From: Crossiella sp. CA-258035
Lineage (GTDB): Bacteria; Actinomycetota; Actinomycetes; Mycobacteriales; Pseudonocardiaceae
Reading direction: 5' to 3'
NCBI RefSeq assembly: GCF_030064675.1
Contig: NZ_CP116413.1
Coordinates: 1,521,001-1,585,000 of the forward strand
Length of the DNA: 64,000 nucleotides
The notes below the pieces were generated by a model. The model had not been told where the DNA came from and did not search any database. It saw only the letters and a list, made by a program, of their open reading frames with translations. Both the position numbers and the translations under genes were made by a program. Positions 34,936-43,591 of this stretch are shown one piece after another; positions within the stretch are counted from its first letter, which is position 1, and every line of letters begins with the position of its first letter.

Positions 34936-35703
34936 TTAACCCACTAAAGTCGTGATGTTGCGCCGTTCGGCCGCACACGCCTCGGCATAGCGGTGCAGCA
35001 CCAGCTCGGCCACCTCGGGGTCGTCACCGAGCGGCCGCGCCACTACGGTGTCCAGCCCGCAGGCCCGCGCCGCGGCGATCACCCGGTCCGGCAGCAGGCC
35101 GGGGGCCAGGAACCAGGAGGCCAGCGCGATCCGTTGCGCGCCAAGGGCTTTCAGCCGCTCGACCACGGTGGCCACATCCGGTCGCGCGCTGGCGGCGAAG
35201 GCGGCCTCCACCCCGGCCCAGCCCGCGCCCGCCGACCAGCGGCGGGCCAGCGCGCGCACGGTGGCGTTGGCCGGTTCGTGCGAGGAGCCCGCACCGGCCA
35301 GCACCACGCCGAGTTCCCGGTCGCCGGGCGCCGCGCCGGCCTCGGCCAGCCTGCGCAGCGCGGCCGACTCCAGCCGAGGGTCGGGACCGAGCACGTCGGC
35401 GATCCGCACCGACAGCCTGGGCAGCCGGGTGACCACCTCGGACACCGCGCCGGGCAGGTCCACCTTGGCGTGGTAGGCCCGGCCCAGCAGCAGCGGGGCC
35501 ACCACCACCTCGCGGTGGCCCTGCTCGTACAGGCCGGTCAGCACCTCACCCAGGCGCGGCGCGGACAGCTCCAGGAAGGCCGAGCGCACGTCCAGGCCGG
35601 GGGCCAGCGCGCGGACCACGGTGAGCAACTCGTGCACGGTGGCCGCCGAACGCGGGTCGCGGCTGCCGTGCGCCACCGCGACCAGCGGGATTCCGTGGTC
35701 CAT
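34936..35703 (-). CDS. Sirohydrochlorin chelatase, CbiX/SirB type
   Basis: A 255-residue two-lobed chelatase of the CbiX/SirB family. It has the active-site histidine motif VAVAHGSRDPRS at the N-terminus, VAPLLLGRAYHAKVDLPGAV, and a second related half (GVVLAGAGSSHEPAN). Insertion of iron into sirohydrochlorin gives siroheme, the cofactor of the sulfite reductase encoded first in this operon; cobalt insertion is the alternative. Last gene of the sulfur operon, overlapping the permease stop by 1 bp (TGATG). Confidence 0.88.
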   Translation of the reverse strand: MDHGIPLVAVAHGSRDPRSAATVHELLTVVRALAPGLDVRSAFLELSAPRLGEVLTGLYEQGHREVVVAPLLLGRAYHAKVDLPGAVSEVVTRLPRLSVRIADVLGPDPRLESAALRRLAEAGAAPGDRELGVVLAGAGSSHEPANATVRALARRWSAGAGWAGVEAAFAASARPDVATVVERLKALGAQRIALASWFLAPGLLPDRVIAAARACGLDTVVARPLGDDPEVAELVLHRYAEACAAERRNITTLVG

Positions 35704-36587
35704 CACACCGCCGTGGCCAGGCCGCGGGCGCGCAGCACCACGCGCTCCAAGGGACGGAAGAACAGCAGCTCCACGCCGATGCCGACCAGCAGGATCAACA
35801 GGATCGCCGCGATCACCAGCGACATGTCGGTGAGCTGGCGGCCCTCCTCCAGCATCTGTCCGAGGCCGATGCCCAGGTCCGGCGAGCGGGCGATGATCTC
35901 CGCGGCCATCAGCGAACGCCAGGAGAACGCCCAGCCCTGCTTGAGTCCGGCCAGGTAGCCGGGCAGTGCGGCGGGCAGCAGCACGTGCCGGGCGGACTGC
36001 AACCGGCCCGCGCCCAGCACCGTGCCCACCCGCAGCAGCAGCGGCGGCACCTGCTCGATCCCGGCGACCAGGCCGTTGGCGATGGAGGGCACCGCGCCCA
36101 GCAGCACCACGGCGTAGATCATCGAGTCGTTGAGGCCCAGCCACAGCAGCGCGGCCGGCACCCAGGCCACCGAGGGCAGGCTCTGCAACCCGCTCAGCAG
36201 CGGCCCGATCGCCGCGCGCACCAACGAGATCCGGGCCACCACCAGGCCCAGCGGGGTGCCGATGGCCACCGCGGCCAGGAAGCCCAGCACCGCGCGGTGG
36301 GTGGAGACCCACAGCGTCTCCCAGGCCTGGCCGTCCAGCATCCGCTCCCACAGCACCCCGGCCACGGTGAGCGGGGCGGGCAGCTTGTACTCCGGCTCGA
36401 TCGCCGAGGCCCACAACACCTGCCACACCACCACGATCAGCACCAGCGCCACCAGTGGCGGCAGCACCGTGCGGGCGAACCGGAGCCAGCCGCCACGGGA
36501 GCGGGTGGCGGTCGGCGCGTCGAGGGCGTCCAGGCCGGCTTCCAGCGCGGCCAGGTCCTCGCCGGATTTGGCCTCAGGAGCGGCCAT
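35703..36587 (-). CDS. ssuC: ABC transporter permease, sulfonate/nitrate type
   Basis: A 294-residue inner-membrane permease with six transmembrane segments and the BPD_transp_1 EAA-like loop (PAALPGYLAGLKQGWAFSWRSLMAAE). Member of the SsuC/TauC/NrtB group. Together with the next two genes it forms a complete importer for sulfonates, taurine or another sulfur source; the sulfur operon context favours this. It overlaps ssuB by 14 bp. Confidence 0.85.
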   Translation of the reverse strand: MAAPEAKSGEDLAALEAGLDALDAPTATRSRGGWLRFARTVLPPLVALVLIVVVWQVLWASAIEPEYKLPAPLTVAGVLWERMLDGQAWETLWVSTHRAVLGFLAAVAIGTPLGLVVARISLVRAAIGPLLSGLQSLPSVAWVPAALLWLGLNDSMIYAVVLLGAVPSIANGLVAGIEQVPPLLLRVGTVLGAGRLQSARHVLLPAALPGYLAGLKQGWAFSWRSLMAAEIIARSPDLGIGLGQMLEEGRQLTDMSLVIAAILLILLVGIGVELLFFRPLERVVLRARGLATAV

Positions 36588-37362
36588 GGCTGGAGATCAC
36601 CTCCCGGAGGTGGCCGGTGATCTCCTCGGTCAGCTTGCCGGTGTCCTGCTCGGTGATCGTCCACTCGCGCACCACCCGGCCCGGCCGGGAGGACAGCAGC
36701 ACCACCCGCTGGCCGAGCCGGACCGCCTCGCGCACGTCGTGGGTGACGAAGAGCACCGCGGTGCCGGTGCGCTCCCAGATCCGGCGCAGCTCGCCCTGCA
36801 GCGCGTCCCTGGTGATCGCGTCCAGCGCGGCGAAGGGCTCGTCCATGAGCAGCAACGGGTTGCCGCCCTCGGCCTCGTCCAGGGTGGTGGCCAGCGCGCG
36901 GGCCAGCGCGACCCGCTGGCGCATGCCGCCGGAGAGCTCGTGCGGGCGCTTGCGGCCGACCTCGGCCAGCCGCACCAGGTCCAGCAGCTTGGTCGCGGTG
37001 GCCGCACGCTCGGCCCGGCCGAGGCCGCGCAGCCGCAGCGGCAGCTCGACGTTGCGGGCCGCGGTGAGCCAGGGCATCAGCGCGGGCTCCTGGAAGACCA
37101 CCGCGGGTCGTCCACTGTGGACAGAGACCTTGCCGCTGGTCGGCTTGTCCAGTCCGGCCACCAGGTTGAGCAGGGTGGACTTGCCGCAGCCGGAGGCGCC
37201 GAGCAGGCAGACGAACTCGCCCGGCCGCACGGTCAGCTCGACCCCGTCCAGGGCCACCACGGTGTTCGCGCCGCGGCCGAAGGACTTGGTCACGTTGTCC
37301 AGGTGCACCACCGCGTCGGCGAGGTGGCCGGACGGGCGGGTGTGTTCCAGAGTCGCGGTCAT
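36574..37362 (-). CDS. ssuB: ABC transporter ATP-binding protein, sulfonate type
   Basis: A 262-residue ATPase with Walker A GASGCGKST, Q-loop VFQEPALMPW (typical of the SsuB/TauB group), signature ELSGGMRQRVALARAL, Walker B LLLMDEPFAALD and switch FVTHDVREAV. ATG 37362 follows GAGGG; an in-frame TTG at 37386 is less likely. Confidence 0.9.
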   Translation of the reverse strand: MTATLEHTRPSGHLADAVVHLDNVTKSFGRGANTVVALDGVELTVRPGEFVCLLGASGCGKSTLLNLVAGLDKPTSGKVSVHSGRPAVVFQEPALMPWLTAARNVELPLRLRGLGRAERAATATKLLDLVRLAEVGRKRPHELSGGMRQRVALARALATTLDEAEGGNPLLLMDEPFAALDAITRDALQGELRRIWERTGTAVLFVTHDVREAVRLGQRVVLLSSRPGRVVREWTITEQDTGKLTEEITGHLREVISSHGRS

Positions 37363-37372
37363 GACCGTGCCC

Positions 37373-38464
37373 TCACTTTCCGTCAAGTCCGGATGCGTCA
37401 GCGGTGGGCTGTCCGGCGGCCCGCAGCGCCTCGTTCAGCGCGGTCAGGTCGACGAGTCCCTTGAGGTCGAACTCCTGCTTGGCCACCCCGGCGGCCACGG
37501 CGTCCTTGGACAGCTTGGGGAAGGTGCTCGCGGCCGGGTCGGTGCTGAAGGCGATCTGGCTGAAGGAGCGCTCCAGCACCGGTTCCGGCAGCGGCTTGCC
37601 CGCGTACCTGCCCAGCGCGGCGTTGACCGTCTTCTTGGCCTCGGCCGGGTTGTCGTTGAGGAACTTGGTCGCGGCGACGTGGCCGCGCAGCAGCGCCTTG
37701 ACCGTGGCCGGGTGCTTCTGCGCGAACTCGGTGCGCACGATCAGCACCGTGGTGGGGAACTTGCCGCCCGGCCACAGGTCCCGCTCGTCCACCAGCACCT
37801 TGCCGCCTGCCTCCAGCACCAGGCGGGAGGCCCAGGGCTCGGGCAGCCAGCCGCCGTCGAGCTGGCCGGTGCGGAAGGCGTCGAAGGTCTGCGGGTTCTC
37901 CGTGTTGGCGATCTTGACGTCCTTGCCGCCGGTGGTCTCCACCTTCAGCCCCTGCTGGGCCAGGTAGGCCCGCAGCGCCACGTCCTGGGTGCCGCCCAGC
38001 TGCGGGGTGGCGATGGTCTTGTCCTTGAGCTGTTGCGGGCCGGTGATCTCCTTGCGCACCACCAGTTGCGCGCCGCCGGTGGCCGCGCCCGCGATCAGCC
38101 GGACCGCCTGGCCGTTGGACTTGGTGAAGGCGTTGATGGTCGGGTTGGGCCCGATGAAGGTCGCGTCCAGCGACCCGGCCAGCAGCGCCTCCACCGCCGA
38201 GGGTCCGGCGTTGAACGCCTGGGTGCTGAGCTTGGTGCCGCCCAGCTCCTTGGCGATGAACTTGCGGTCCTCGTCGATGCCGACCAGGGCCGGCGCGTGC
38301 GTGACGTTGGGGAAGAAACCGAGTCGCAGTTCCACCGCCGGCCCCGAGTCGCTCGACTGGGTGGTCGACTCGGCGGCCCTGGAGCAGCCGCTGACCGCGG
38401 CGACCAGCGCGGTGGCGGCGAGCACTGCGGGCAGGACGCGATGGCGGCGTCGCGGGGTGCGCAC
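37373..38464 (-). CDS. ssuA: ABC transporter substrate-binding lipoprotein, sulfonate type
   Basis: A 363-residue lipoprotein (lipobox VSGC, Cys27) of the SsuA/THI5-like NMT1 family (LRLGFFPNVTHAPALVG, FIGPNPTINAF, ITGPQQLKDKTIATPQLGG). It would capture sulfonates or a similar sulfur source for SsuBC. GTG 38464 has an excellent ribosome site AGGAGGA; the open frame extends upstream without coding character. Confidence 0.88.
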   Translation of the reverse strand: MRTPRRRHRVLPAVLAATALVAAVSGCSRAAESTTQSSDSGPAVELRLGFFPNVTHAPALVGIDEDRKFIAKELGGTKLSTQAFNAGPSAVEALLAGSLDATFIGPNPTINAFTKSNGQAVRLIAGAATGGAQLVVRKEITGPQQLKDKTIATPQLGGTQDVALRAYLAQQGLKVETTGGKDVKIANTENPQTFDAFRTGQLDGGWLPEPWASRLVLEAGGKVLVDERDLWPGGKFPTTVLIVRTEFAQKHPATVKALLRGHVAATKFLNDNPAEAKKTVNAALGRYAGKPLPEPVLERSFSQIAFSTDPAASTFPKLSKDAVAAGVAKQEFDLKGLVDLTALNEALRAAGQPTADASGLDGK

Positions 38465-38495
38465 GGGATTCCTCCTGGAAGACAAGGGAAAAAGC

Positions 38496-39833
38496 CTATG
38501 GGCCGGGGGAGACGAGGGCTCGGTCGTCGGCGGTCGCGCCGCCGAGTCCGGTGTCCTCGTTGACATCCGGGATGGGCAGGGGAGCGCCGATGAGTCCGGC
38601 GGCCAGGGTGCCGCCGTCGTTCGGGTCGATCACCAGGAAGGACCCGGTGCGCCTGCTGCTGGTGTACTCGTCAACCGGGAGCGGCTCTGCTGTCCGGATG
38701 AGAACTCGGCCGATCTGGTTGAGCTGCAACGACTCCGGCGCGTCCACAGTGGACAGGCGCTGTTCGTCGAAGCGATCGGACAACTCGGTGACGATGGCGG
38801 GTACGGTGCGGGTGCCGTGTTTGATGAGCACCCTGGCGTTGGCGTGCAACGGTTTCTCGGCCAGCCAGCAGACGGTGGCGTTGAGCTCGTCGCTCACTGA
38901 GGGAGAGTGTTCCGCACTCGCGATCAGGTCGCCACGGGAGATGTCCAAATCGTTGTCCAGCAACAGGGTCACCGACTGGCCGGCCCCTGCTTCGGTCAGT
39001 TCGCCGTCCGCGGTGTCGATGCGCACCACAGTGCTGCGCAGCCCGGCGGGCAGCACCACGACCTCATCACCCGGCCGCACCACCCCGGCCGCCACCTGAC
39101 CCGCGTAGCCCCGGTAGTCGGGGTACTCGGGCGTGCGCGGCCGGATCACGTACTGCACCGGGAAGCGGAACGGCGCGTCGTGCGGATCCGGTTGCACCGG
39201 AACGGTTTCCAGGTGCTCCAGCAGGGTCGGCCCGGCGTACCAGGGGGTGCGCTCGGAGCGGTCCACCACGTTGTCGCCGACCAGCGCGGAGACCGGCACG
39301 GACAGCACCGCCTCCTCGGGATAGCCCAAGGCGTTGGCGTGCGCCAGGAACTCCTTGGCGATCAGCCCGAACTTGGCCTCGTCGTAGTCGATGAGGTCGA
39401 TCTTGTTGACCGCCAGCACCAGCTGCGGCACGCCGAGCATGGCCAGCACGGCCGCGTGCCGCCTGGTCTGCTCGATCACGCCCTTGCGCGCGTCCACCAG
39501 CAGGATGGCCAGCTGCGCGGTGGACGCGCCGGTGACCGTGTTGCGGGTGTACTGCACGTGTCCAGGGGTGTCGGCGAGCACGTAGCTGCGCCGGGGGGTG
39601 GCGAAGTAGCGGTAGGCCACGTCGATGGTGATGCCCTGCTCGCGTTCCGAGCGCAGGCCGTCCACCAGCAGCGACAGGTCCGGTGTGGACAGTCCACGGT
39701 CGACGCTGGCCCGCTGCACGGCTTCCAGCTGGTCGGCGAGCACGGACTTGGTGTCGTACAACAGCCGGCCGACCAGCGTGGACTTGCCGTCGTCGACGGA
39801 TCCGGCGGTGGCCAGCCTCAGCAGGTCGGTCAT
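38496..39833 (-). CDS. cysN: Sulfate adenylyltransferase subunit 1 (GTPase)
   Basis: A 445-residue translation-factor-type GTPase (G1 AGSVDDGKST, G2 GITIDVAYRYF, G3 DTPGH, G4 NKIDL) that stimulates ATP sulfurylase CysD. It ends after the beta-barrel domains and lacks the fused APS kinase (CysC) domain seen in mycobacterial CysNC. This fits a pathway that reduces APS directly. Start overlaps the cysD stop by 1 bp. Confidence 0.95.
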   Translation of the reverse strand: MTDLLRLATAGSVDDGKSTLVGRLLYDTKSVLADQLEAVQRASVDRGLSTPDLSLLVDGLRSEREQGITIDVAYRYFATPRRSYVLADTPGHVQYTRNTVTGASTAQLAILLVDARKGVIEQTRRHAAVLAMLGVPQLVLAVNKIDLIDYDEAKFGLIAKEFLAHANALGYPEEAVLSVPVSALVGDNVVDRSERTPWYAGPTLLEHLETVPVQPDPHDAPFRFPVQYVIRPRTPEYPDYRGYAGQVAAGVVRPGDEVVVLPAGLRSTVVRIDTADGELTEAGAGQSVTLLLDNDLDISRGDLIASAEHSPSVSDELNATVCWLAEKPLHANARVLIKHGTRTVPAIVTELSDRFDEQRLSTVDAPESLQLNQIGRVLIRTAEPLPVDEYTSSRRTGSFLVIDPNDGGTLAAGLIGAPLPIPDVNEDTGLGGATADDRALVSPGP

Positions 39834-40744
39834 CAGAAGTAACCCTCTCGCTTCCGGTCTTCCATGGCCGCTTCGCTGAGCCGGTCGTCGGCGCGGGTGG
39901 CGCCGCGTTCGGTGAGCCGGGAGGCGGAGACCTCGGCGATCACCGCGGCGAGGTCGCTGGCTTCGGACTCCACCGCTCCGGTGCACGAGCCGTCGCCGAC
40001 CGTGCGGTACCGGATGGTCTTGTGCAGCACGGTCTCCCCGGGTTGTGGCCCGCCCCACGGGCCTTCGGTGAGCCACATGCCGTCGCGCAGGTAGACATCG
40101 CGCTGGTGCGCGAAGTAGATCGAGGGCAGCTCGATGTTCTCCCGTTCGATGTAGCGCCAGATGTCCAGCTCGGTCCAGTTGGACAGCGGGAACACCCGGA
40201 CGTGCTCGCCGGGCCGGTGCCGCCCGTTGTAGAGGTTCCACAGCTCGGGCCGCTGCCGCTTGGGCTCCCACTGGCCGAAGGCGTTGCGCAGGCTGAAGAT
40301 GCGCTCCTTGGCGCGGGCCCGCTCCTCGTCCCGGCGGCCGCCGCCGAAGACCGCGTCGAACTTGTGCGCGGTGATGGAGTCCAGCAGTGGCACGGTCTGC
40401 AACGGGTTGCGGGTGCCGTCGGGGCGTTCCTGCAGGCGGCCGTCGTCGATCCAGTCCTGCACGTGCGCGACCTCCAGCCGCAGCCCGTGCCTGGCGACGA
40501 GCTCGTCCCGGAAGGTGATGACCTCCTCGAAGTTGTGGCCGGTGTCCACGTGCAGCAGGGTGAACGGCACCGGCGCGGGCCAGAATGCCTTGAGCGCCAG
40601 GTGCACCAGCACCGTGGAGTCCTTGCCGCCGGAGAACAGGACCACCGGCCGGTCGAACTCCCCGGCCACCTCCCGGAAGATGTGGATCGCTTCGGACTCC
40701 AGGGCAGTCAGGTTGTCCTGGACCGGTCGCAGCGTGCTCGTCAT
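39833..40744 (-). CDS. cysD: Sulfate adenylyltransferase subunit 2
   Basis: A 303-residue ATP sulfurylase small subunit (PP-loop FSGGKDSTVLVHLALKAF) that makes adenosine 5'-phosphosulfate from sulfate and ATP. It has the family FGGGRRDEERARAKER and RVFPLSNWTELDIWRYI motifs. Ten bp separate it from cysH. Confidence 0.96.
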   Translation of the reverse strand: MTSTLRPVQDNLTALESEAIHIFREVAGEFDRPVVLFSGGKDSTVLVHLALKAFWPAPVPFTLLHVDTGHNFEEVITFRDELVARHGLRLEVAHVQDWIDDGRLQERPDGTRNPLQTVPLLDSITAHKFDAVFGGGRRDEERARAKERIFSLRNAFGQWEPKRQRPELWNLYNGRHRPGEHVRVFPLSNWTELDIWRYIERENIELPSIYFAHQRDVYLRDGMWLTEGPWGGPQPGETVLHKTIRYRTVGDGSCTGAVESEASDLAAVIAEVSASRLTERGATRADDRLSEAAMEDRKREGYF

Positions 40745-40754
40745 TCCCCCGCCC

Positions 40755-41450
40755 TCACCCGTGCAGTCCGCACTCGGTCTTGGCCTTGCCCGCCCAGCGA
40801 CCGCTGCGCGGGTCCGCGCCCGGCAGCGGCTTGGCCGTGCAGGGCGCGCAGCCGATGGACGGATATCCCGCGCCCACCAACGGGTTCTCCAGGATGCCGT
40901 GCTCGGTGATGTAGGCGTTGAACTCCTCGTCGGTCCAGGCCGCGATCGGGTTGATCTTGACCAGCCCGTTGCGCTCGTCCCAGCCCACGATCGGCGTGTT
41001 CGCCCGCGTCGGCGCGTCCACCCTGCGCACGCCGGTGACCCAGGCGTCGTAGCGGGACAGCGTGCGCCGCAACGGGATCACCTTGCGCATCGCGCAGCAG
41101 CGGTCGGCCGCGCGCTCGAACAGCTTCGGCCCGTGCTCGGCGTCCTGCTCGGCCACGGTGAGGTCCGGCAGCGCGTTGACGATGTTCACCGGGTACACCG
41201 TCGCCACCGCGTCCCTGGTGCCGATGGTCTCCGGGAAGTGGTAGCCCGTCTCCAGGAACAGCACGTCGAAACCGCTGGTCACCTTGGCCGCCAGGTCGAT
41301 CAGCACCGCGTCCTGCATGTTCGAGGCCAGGATCCAGCGCTCCAGCGGGAAGGTCTCCGCGACCCAGGTCAGCGCCTCGGTCGCGGTGGCCCCGGCCAGT
41401 TCCTGGCCCGCCCGCTCGGCGAGGGACTGGAGATCGGTCGTGGTGCTCAC
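40755..41450 (-). CDS. cysH: Adenylylsulfate (APS) reductase, 4Fe-4S type
   Basis: A 231-residue reductase of the PAPS/APS family. The paired cysteines in RCCAMRKV and GCAPC are the 4Fe-4S ligands that mark APS reductases, and the catalytic C-terminal KTECGLHG is present. It reduces APS to sulfite. GTG 41450 overlaps the stop of the zinc-ribbon gene (GTGA). Absence of cysC in the operon agrees with APS as substrate. Confidence 0.95.
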   Translation of the reverse strand: MSTTTDLQSLAERAGQELAGATATEALTWVAETFPLERWILASNMQDAVLIDLAAKVTSGFDVLFLETGYHFPETIGTRDAVATVYPVNIVNALPDLTVAEQDAEHGPKLFERAADRCCAMRKVIPLRRTLSRYDAWVTGVRRVDAPTRANTPIVGWDERNGLVKINPIAAWTDEEFNAYITEHGILENPLVGAGYPSIGCAPCTAKPLPGADPRSGRWAGKAKTECGLHG

Positions 41451-41605
41451 CGGGTCACCTCCACCGGGCGTCGCAGGCCGACGAACTTCAGCGAGAACAC
41501 CCGCTGGCACCCGGTGCAGCCCCACGCGCCGTGCGGCTCCTCCTCCGGTCGCAGGTCCTCGTCCCCGCAGTAGGGGCAGTAGAACGGCGTCGCTCGTTCG
41601 CTCAT
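41447..41605 (-). CDS. Small zinc-ribbon protein of the sulfite/APS reductase operon
   Basis: A 52-residue protein with two CxxC pairs (FYCPYCGDED and WGCTGCQRVF), a rubredoxin-like zinc ribbon. It overlaps sirA upstream (ATGA) and cysH downstream (GTGA), so it is translated together with both reductases. Similar small proteins occur in this place in other actinobacteria. A role as metal-binding accessory or redox partner is inference. Confidence 0.8.
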   Translation of the reverse strand: MSERATPFYCPYCGDEDLRPEEEPHGAWGCTGCQRVFSLKFVGLRRPVEVTR

Positions 41606-43290
41606 CGCAGATCGGCCTCCTCGGCGCGGGCCGCCCACTGGGCGAACCGCTCTCCTTCGGTGCGCTGGGCCACGAAGTTGCGCGCGACCCGCGCCACGTA
41701 CTCACCCAGCTCGGCCGCGGTCACCTTGTGCCCGCGCAGCTTCCGGCCGAACCCGGCGTCCAGGCCGAGCCCGCCGCCCAGGTGCACCTGGTAGCCCTCG
41801 ACCTGCTGGCCCTCCCCGTTGGTCACGATCTGGCCCTTGAGTCCGATGTCCGCGGTCTGGATCCGGGCGCAGGAGTTGGGGCAGCCGTTGATGTGCACGC
41901 TGATCGCCGCCTCGGCCAGGGTGTCCTGGACGTCGGCGAGCTGCTGCTCCAGCTCCTCGACCAGGCGCGCGGCGCGGGCCTTGGTCTCCACGATGGCCAG
42001 CTTGCAGAACTCGATGCCGGTGCAGGCCATCGTGGTGCGCCGCCACGGCGAAGGCTTGGCGTGCAGGCCCAGCGCGGCCAGCTCGTCCACCAGACTGTCC
42101 ACTTCGGACTCGGCCACGTCCAGCACGACCAGCTTCTGCTGCGCGGTCAGCCGGACCCGGCGGGACCCGGCCCGCTCCACCGCCTTGGCCACGTCGAGCA
42201 GGATCGAGCCGGACACCCGCCCGGCGACCGGCGCGACCCCGATGTAGAACTTGCCGTCCTTCTGCCGGTGCACGCCGACGTGGTCGATCGGCGCGGTGGC
42301 CTCAGGCGCGACCCCGTCGAGCAGCTTCCGCTTGAGGTACTCGGTCTCCAGCACCTCGCGGAACTTCTCCACGCCCCAGTCGGCGACCAGGAACTTGATC
42401 CGCGCCCGGTGCCGCAGCCGCCGGTAGCCGTAGTCGCGGAAGACGCTGATCACGCCTTCCCAGACGTCGGGCACCTCGTCCAGGGGCACCCACACGCCGA
42501 GCCGCTTGGCCAGCATCGGGTTGGTGGACAGGCCGCCGCCGACGAACAGGTCGAAGCCGGGCCCGTGCTCGGGGTGGTCGACGCCGACGAAGGAGATGTC
42601 GTTGACCTCGTGCGCCACGTCCTGCAACCCGGAGATGGCGCTCTTGAACTTGCGCGGCAGGTTCGAGTAGGCCGGGTCGCCGATGTAGCGCTTGACGATC
42701 TCCTGGATGGCCGGGGTGCCGTCGATGACCTCCTCGGCGGAGATCCCGGCGACCGGCGAGCCGAGCACGACGCGCGGGCTGTCGCCGCAGGCCTCGGTGG
42801 TGCTCAGGCCGACCGCCTCGATCTTCTCCCAGATCGTGGGCACGTCCTCGATCTGGATCCAGTGGTACTGGATGTTCTGCCGGTCGGTGATGTCGGCGGT
42901 GTCGCGGGCGTAGGTCTGGGAGATCTCGCCCAGCACCCGCAGCTGCTCGGTGCTCAGCGCGCCGCCGTCGACGCGCACACGCAGCATGAAGTACTCGTCG
43001 TCGAGCTCCTCCGGTTCCAGCACGGCCGTGCGGCCGCCGTCGATACCGGGCTTGCGTTGGGTGTAGAGGCCGTACCAGCGGAAACGTCCGCGCAGATCGG
43101 CCGGGTCAATGGAGTCGAAGCCACCGCGGGCGTAGATGTTCTCGATCCGGGCCCGCACGTTGAGCGGGTTGTCGTCCTTCTTCGAGCGCTCGTTCGGGTT
43201 CAGCGGCTCGCGGTAGCCCAGCGCCCACTGCCCTTCGCCGCGGCGCTGTTTCACGGCCCGCGCCGGGGGAGAAGAGGTTGGGGGGACCAT
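41602..43290 (-). CDS. sirA: Ferredoxin-dependent sulfite reductase
   Basis: A 562-residue nitrite/sulfite reductase with duplicated ferredoxin-like and catalytic repeats. The siroheme/4Fe-4S cysteines lie in ACTGIEFCKLA and NGCPNSCARIQ. Operon context makes sulfite to sulfide the likely reaction. ATG 43290 follows GGAGG; the longer frame begins in the leader region. The mycobacterial homologue also sits next to cysH and a sirohydrochlorin chelatase. Confidence 0.95.
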   Translation of the reverse strand: MVPPTSSPPARAVKQRRGEGQWALGYREPLNPNERSKKDDNPLNVRARIENIYARGGFDSIDPADLRGRFRWYGLYTQRKPGIDGGRTAVLEPEELDDEYFMLRVRVDGGALSTEQLRVLGEISQTYARDTADITDRQNIQYHWIQIEDVPTIWEKIEAVGLSTTEACGDSPRVVLGSPVAGISAEEVIDGTPAIQEIVKRYIGDPAYSNLPRKFKSAISGLQDVAHEVNDISFVGVDHPEHGPGFDLFVGGGLSTNPMLAKRLGVWVPLDEVPDVWEGVISVFRDYGYRRLRHRARIKFLVADWGVEKFREVLETEYLKRKLLDGVAPEATAPIDHVGVHRQKDGKFYIGVAPVAGRVSGSILLDVAKAVERAGSRRVRLTAQQKLVVLDVAESEVDSLVDELAALGLHAKPSPWRRTTMACTGIEFCKLAIVETKARAARLVEELEQQLADVQDTLAEAAISVHINGCPNSCARIQTADIGLKGQIVTNGEGQQVEGYQVHLGGGLGLDAGFGRKLRGHKVTAAELGEYVARVARNFVAQRTEGERFAQWAARAEEADLR

Positions 43291-43414
43291 GGTCCGACCT
43301 CCGGGATTCGAGGCGGCCGTGCGCACCGTCGAAGCCCCAGGGTTCACATGGTGGGATGGGGATCTTCAGCCGGGACGCCCGTCGCCGGCTGGCAAAGAGA
43401 AATGCAGCGGCCGA
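43291..43414 (-). promoter_or_regulatory. Leader between the leader peptide and sirA
   Basis: This 124-nt stretch contains a hairpin CAGCCGG / CCGGCTG (43367-43391, 11-nt loop) 23 nt after the leader-peptide stop. It could act in attenuation or translational coupling. I cannot resolve alternative pairings by eye. Confidence 0.4.
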
Positions 43415-43507
43415 CTAGACGTACCGTCGGCAGAGCGCGCTGGAGACACGCAGGTAGTCCACGTGGCGGCGGGCCACGAGGAACAGGCGTCGTCCAGGCG
43501 AGGTCAT
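43415..43507 (-). CDS. Leader peptide of the sulfur-assimilation operon
   Basis: A 30-codon frame, ATG 43507 to TAG 43415. It ends LVARRHVDYLRVSSALCRRYV, fitting the conserved actinobacterial putative-leader-peptide pattern R-H-V-D-x-x-R-V-x-x-x-x-C found upstream of sulfur genes. The Cys codon is near the end (codon 26). It precedes sirA by 124 nt on the same strand. A cysteine-responsive attenuation role is inference from the family and the operon content. Confidence 0.82.
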   Translation of the reverse strand: MTSPGRRLFLVARRHVDYLRVSSALCRRYV

Positions 43508-43591
43508 GTCGACCAGCGTGCCACGCGTCCCCGGATGGGTCTACCGCCATCCGCATAGTGGGATGGTGAGACGGATTGAGACACTGCTGTT

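Noticed and set aside
41284-43569. 761-codon plus-strand frame opposite sirA
   Set aside because: Antisense to a clear sulfite reductase; no recognisable domain.
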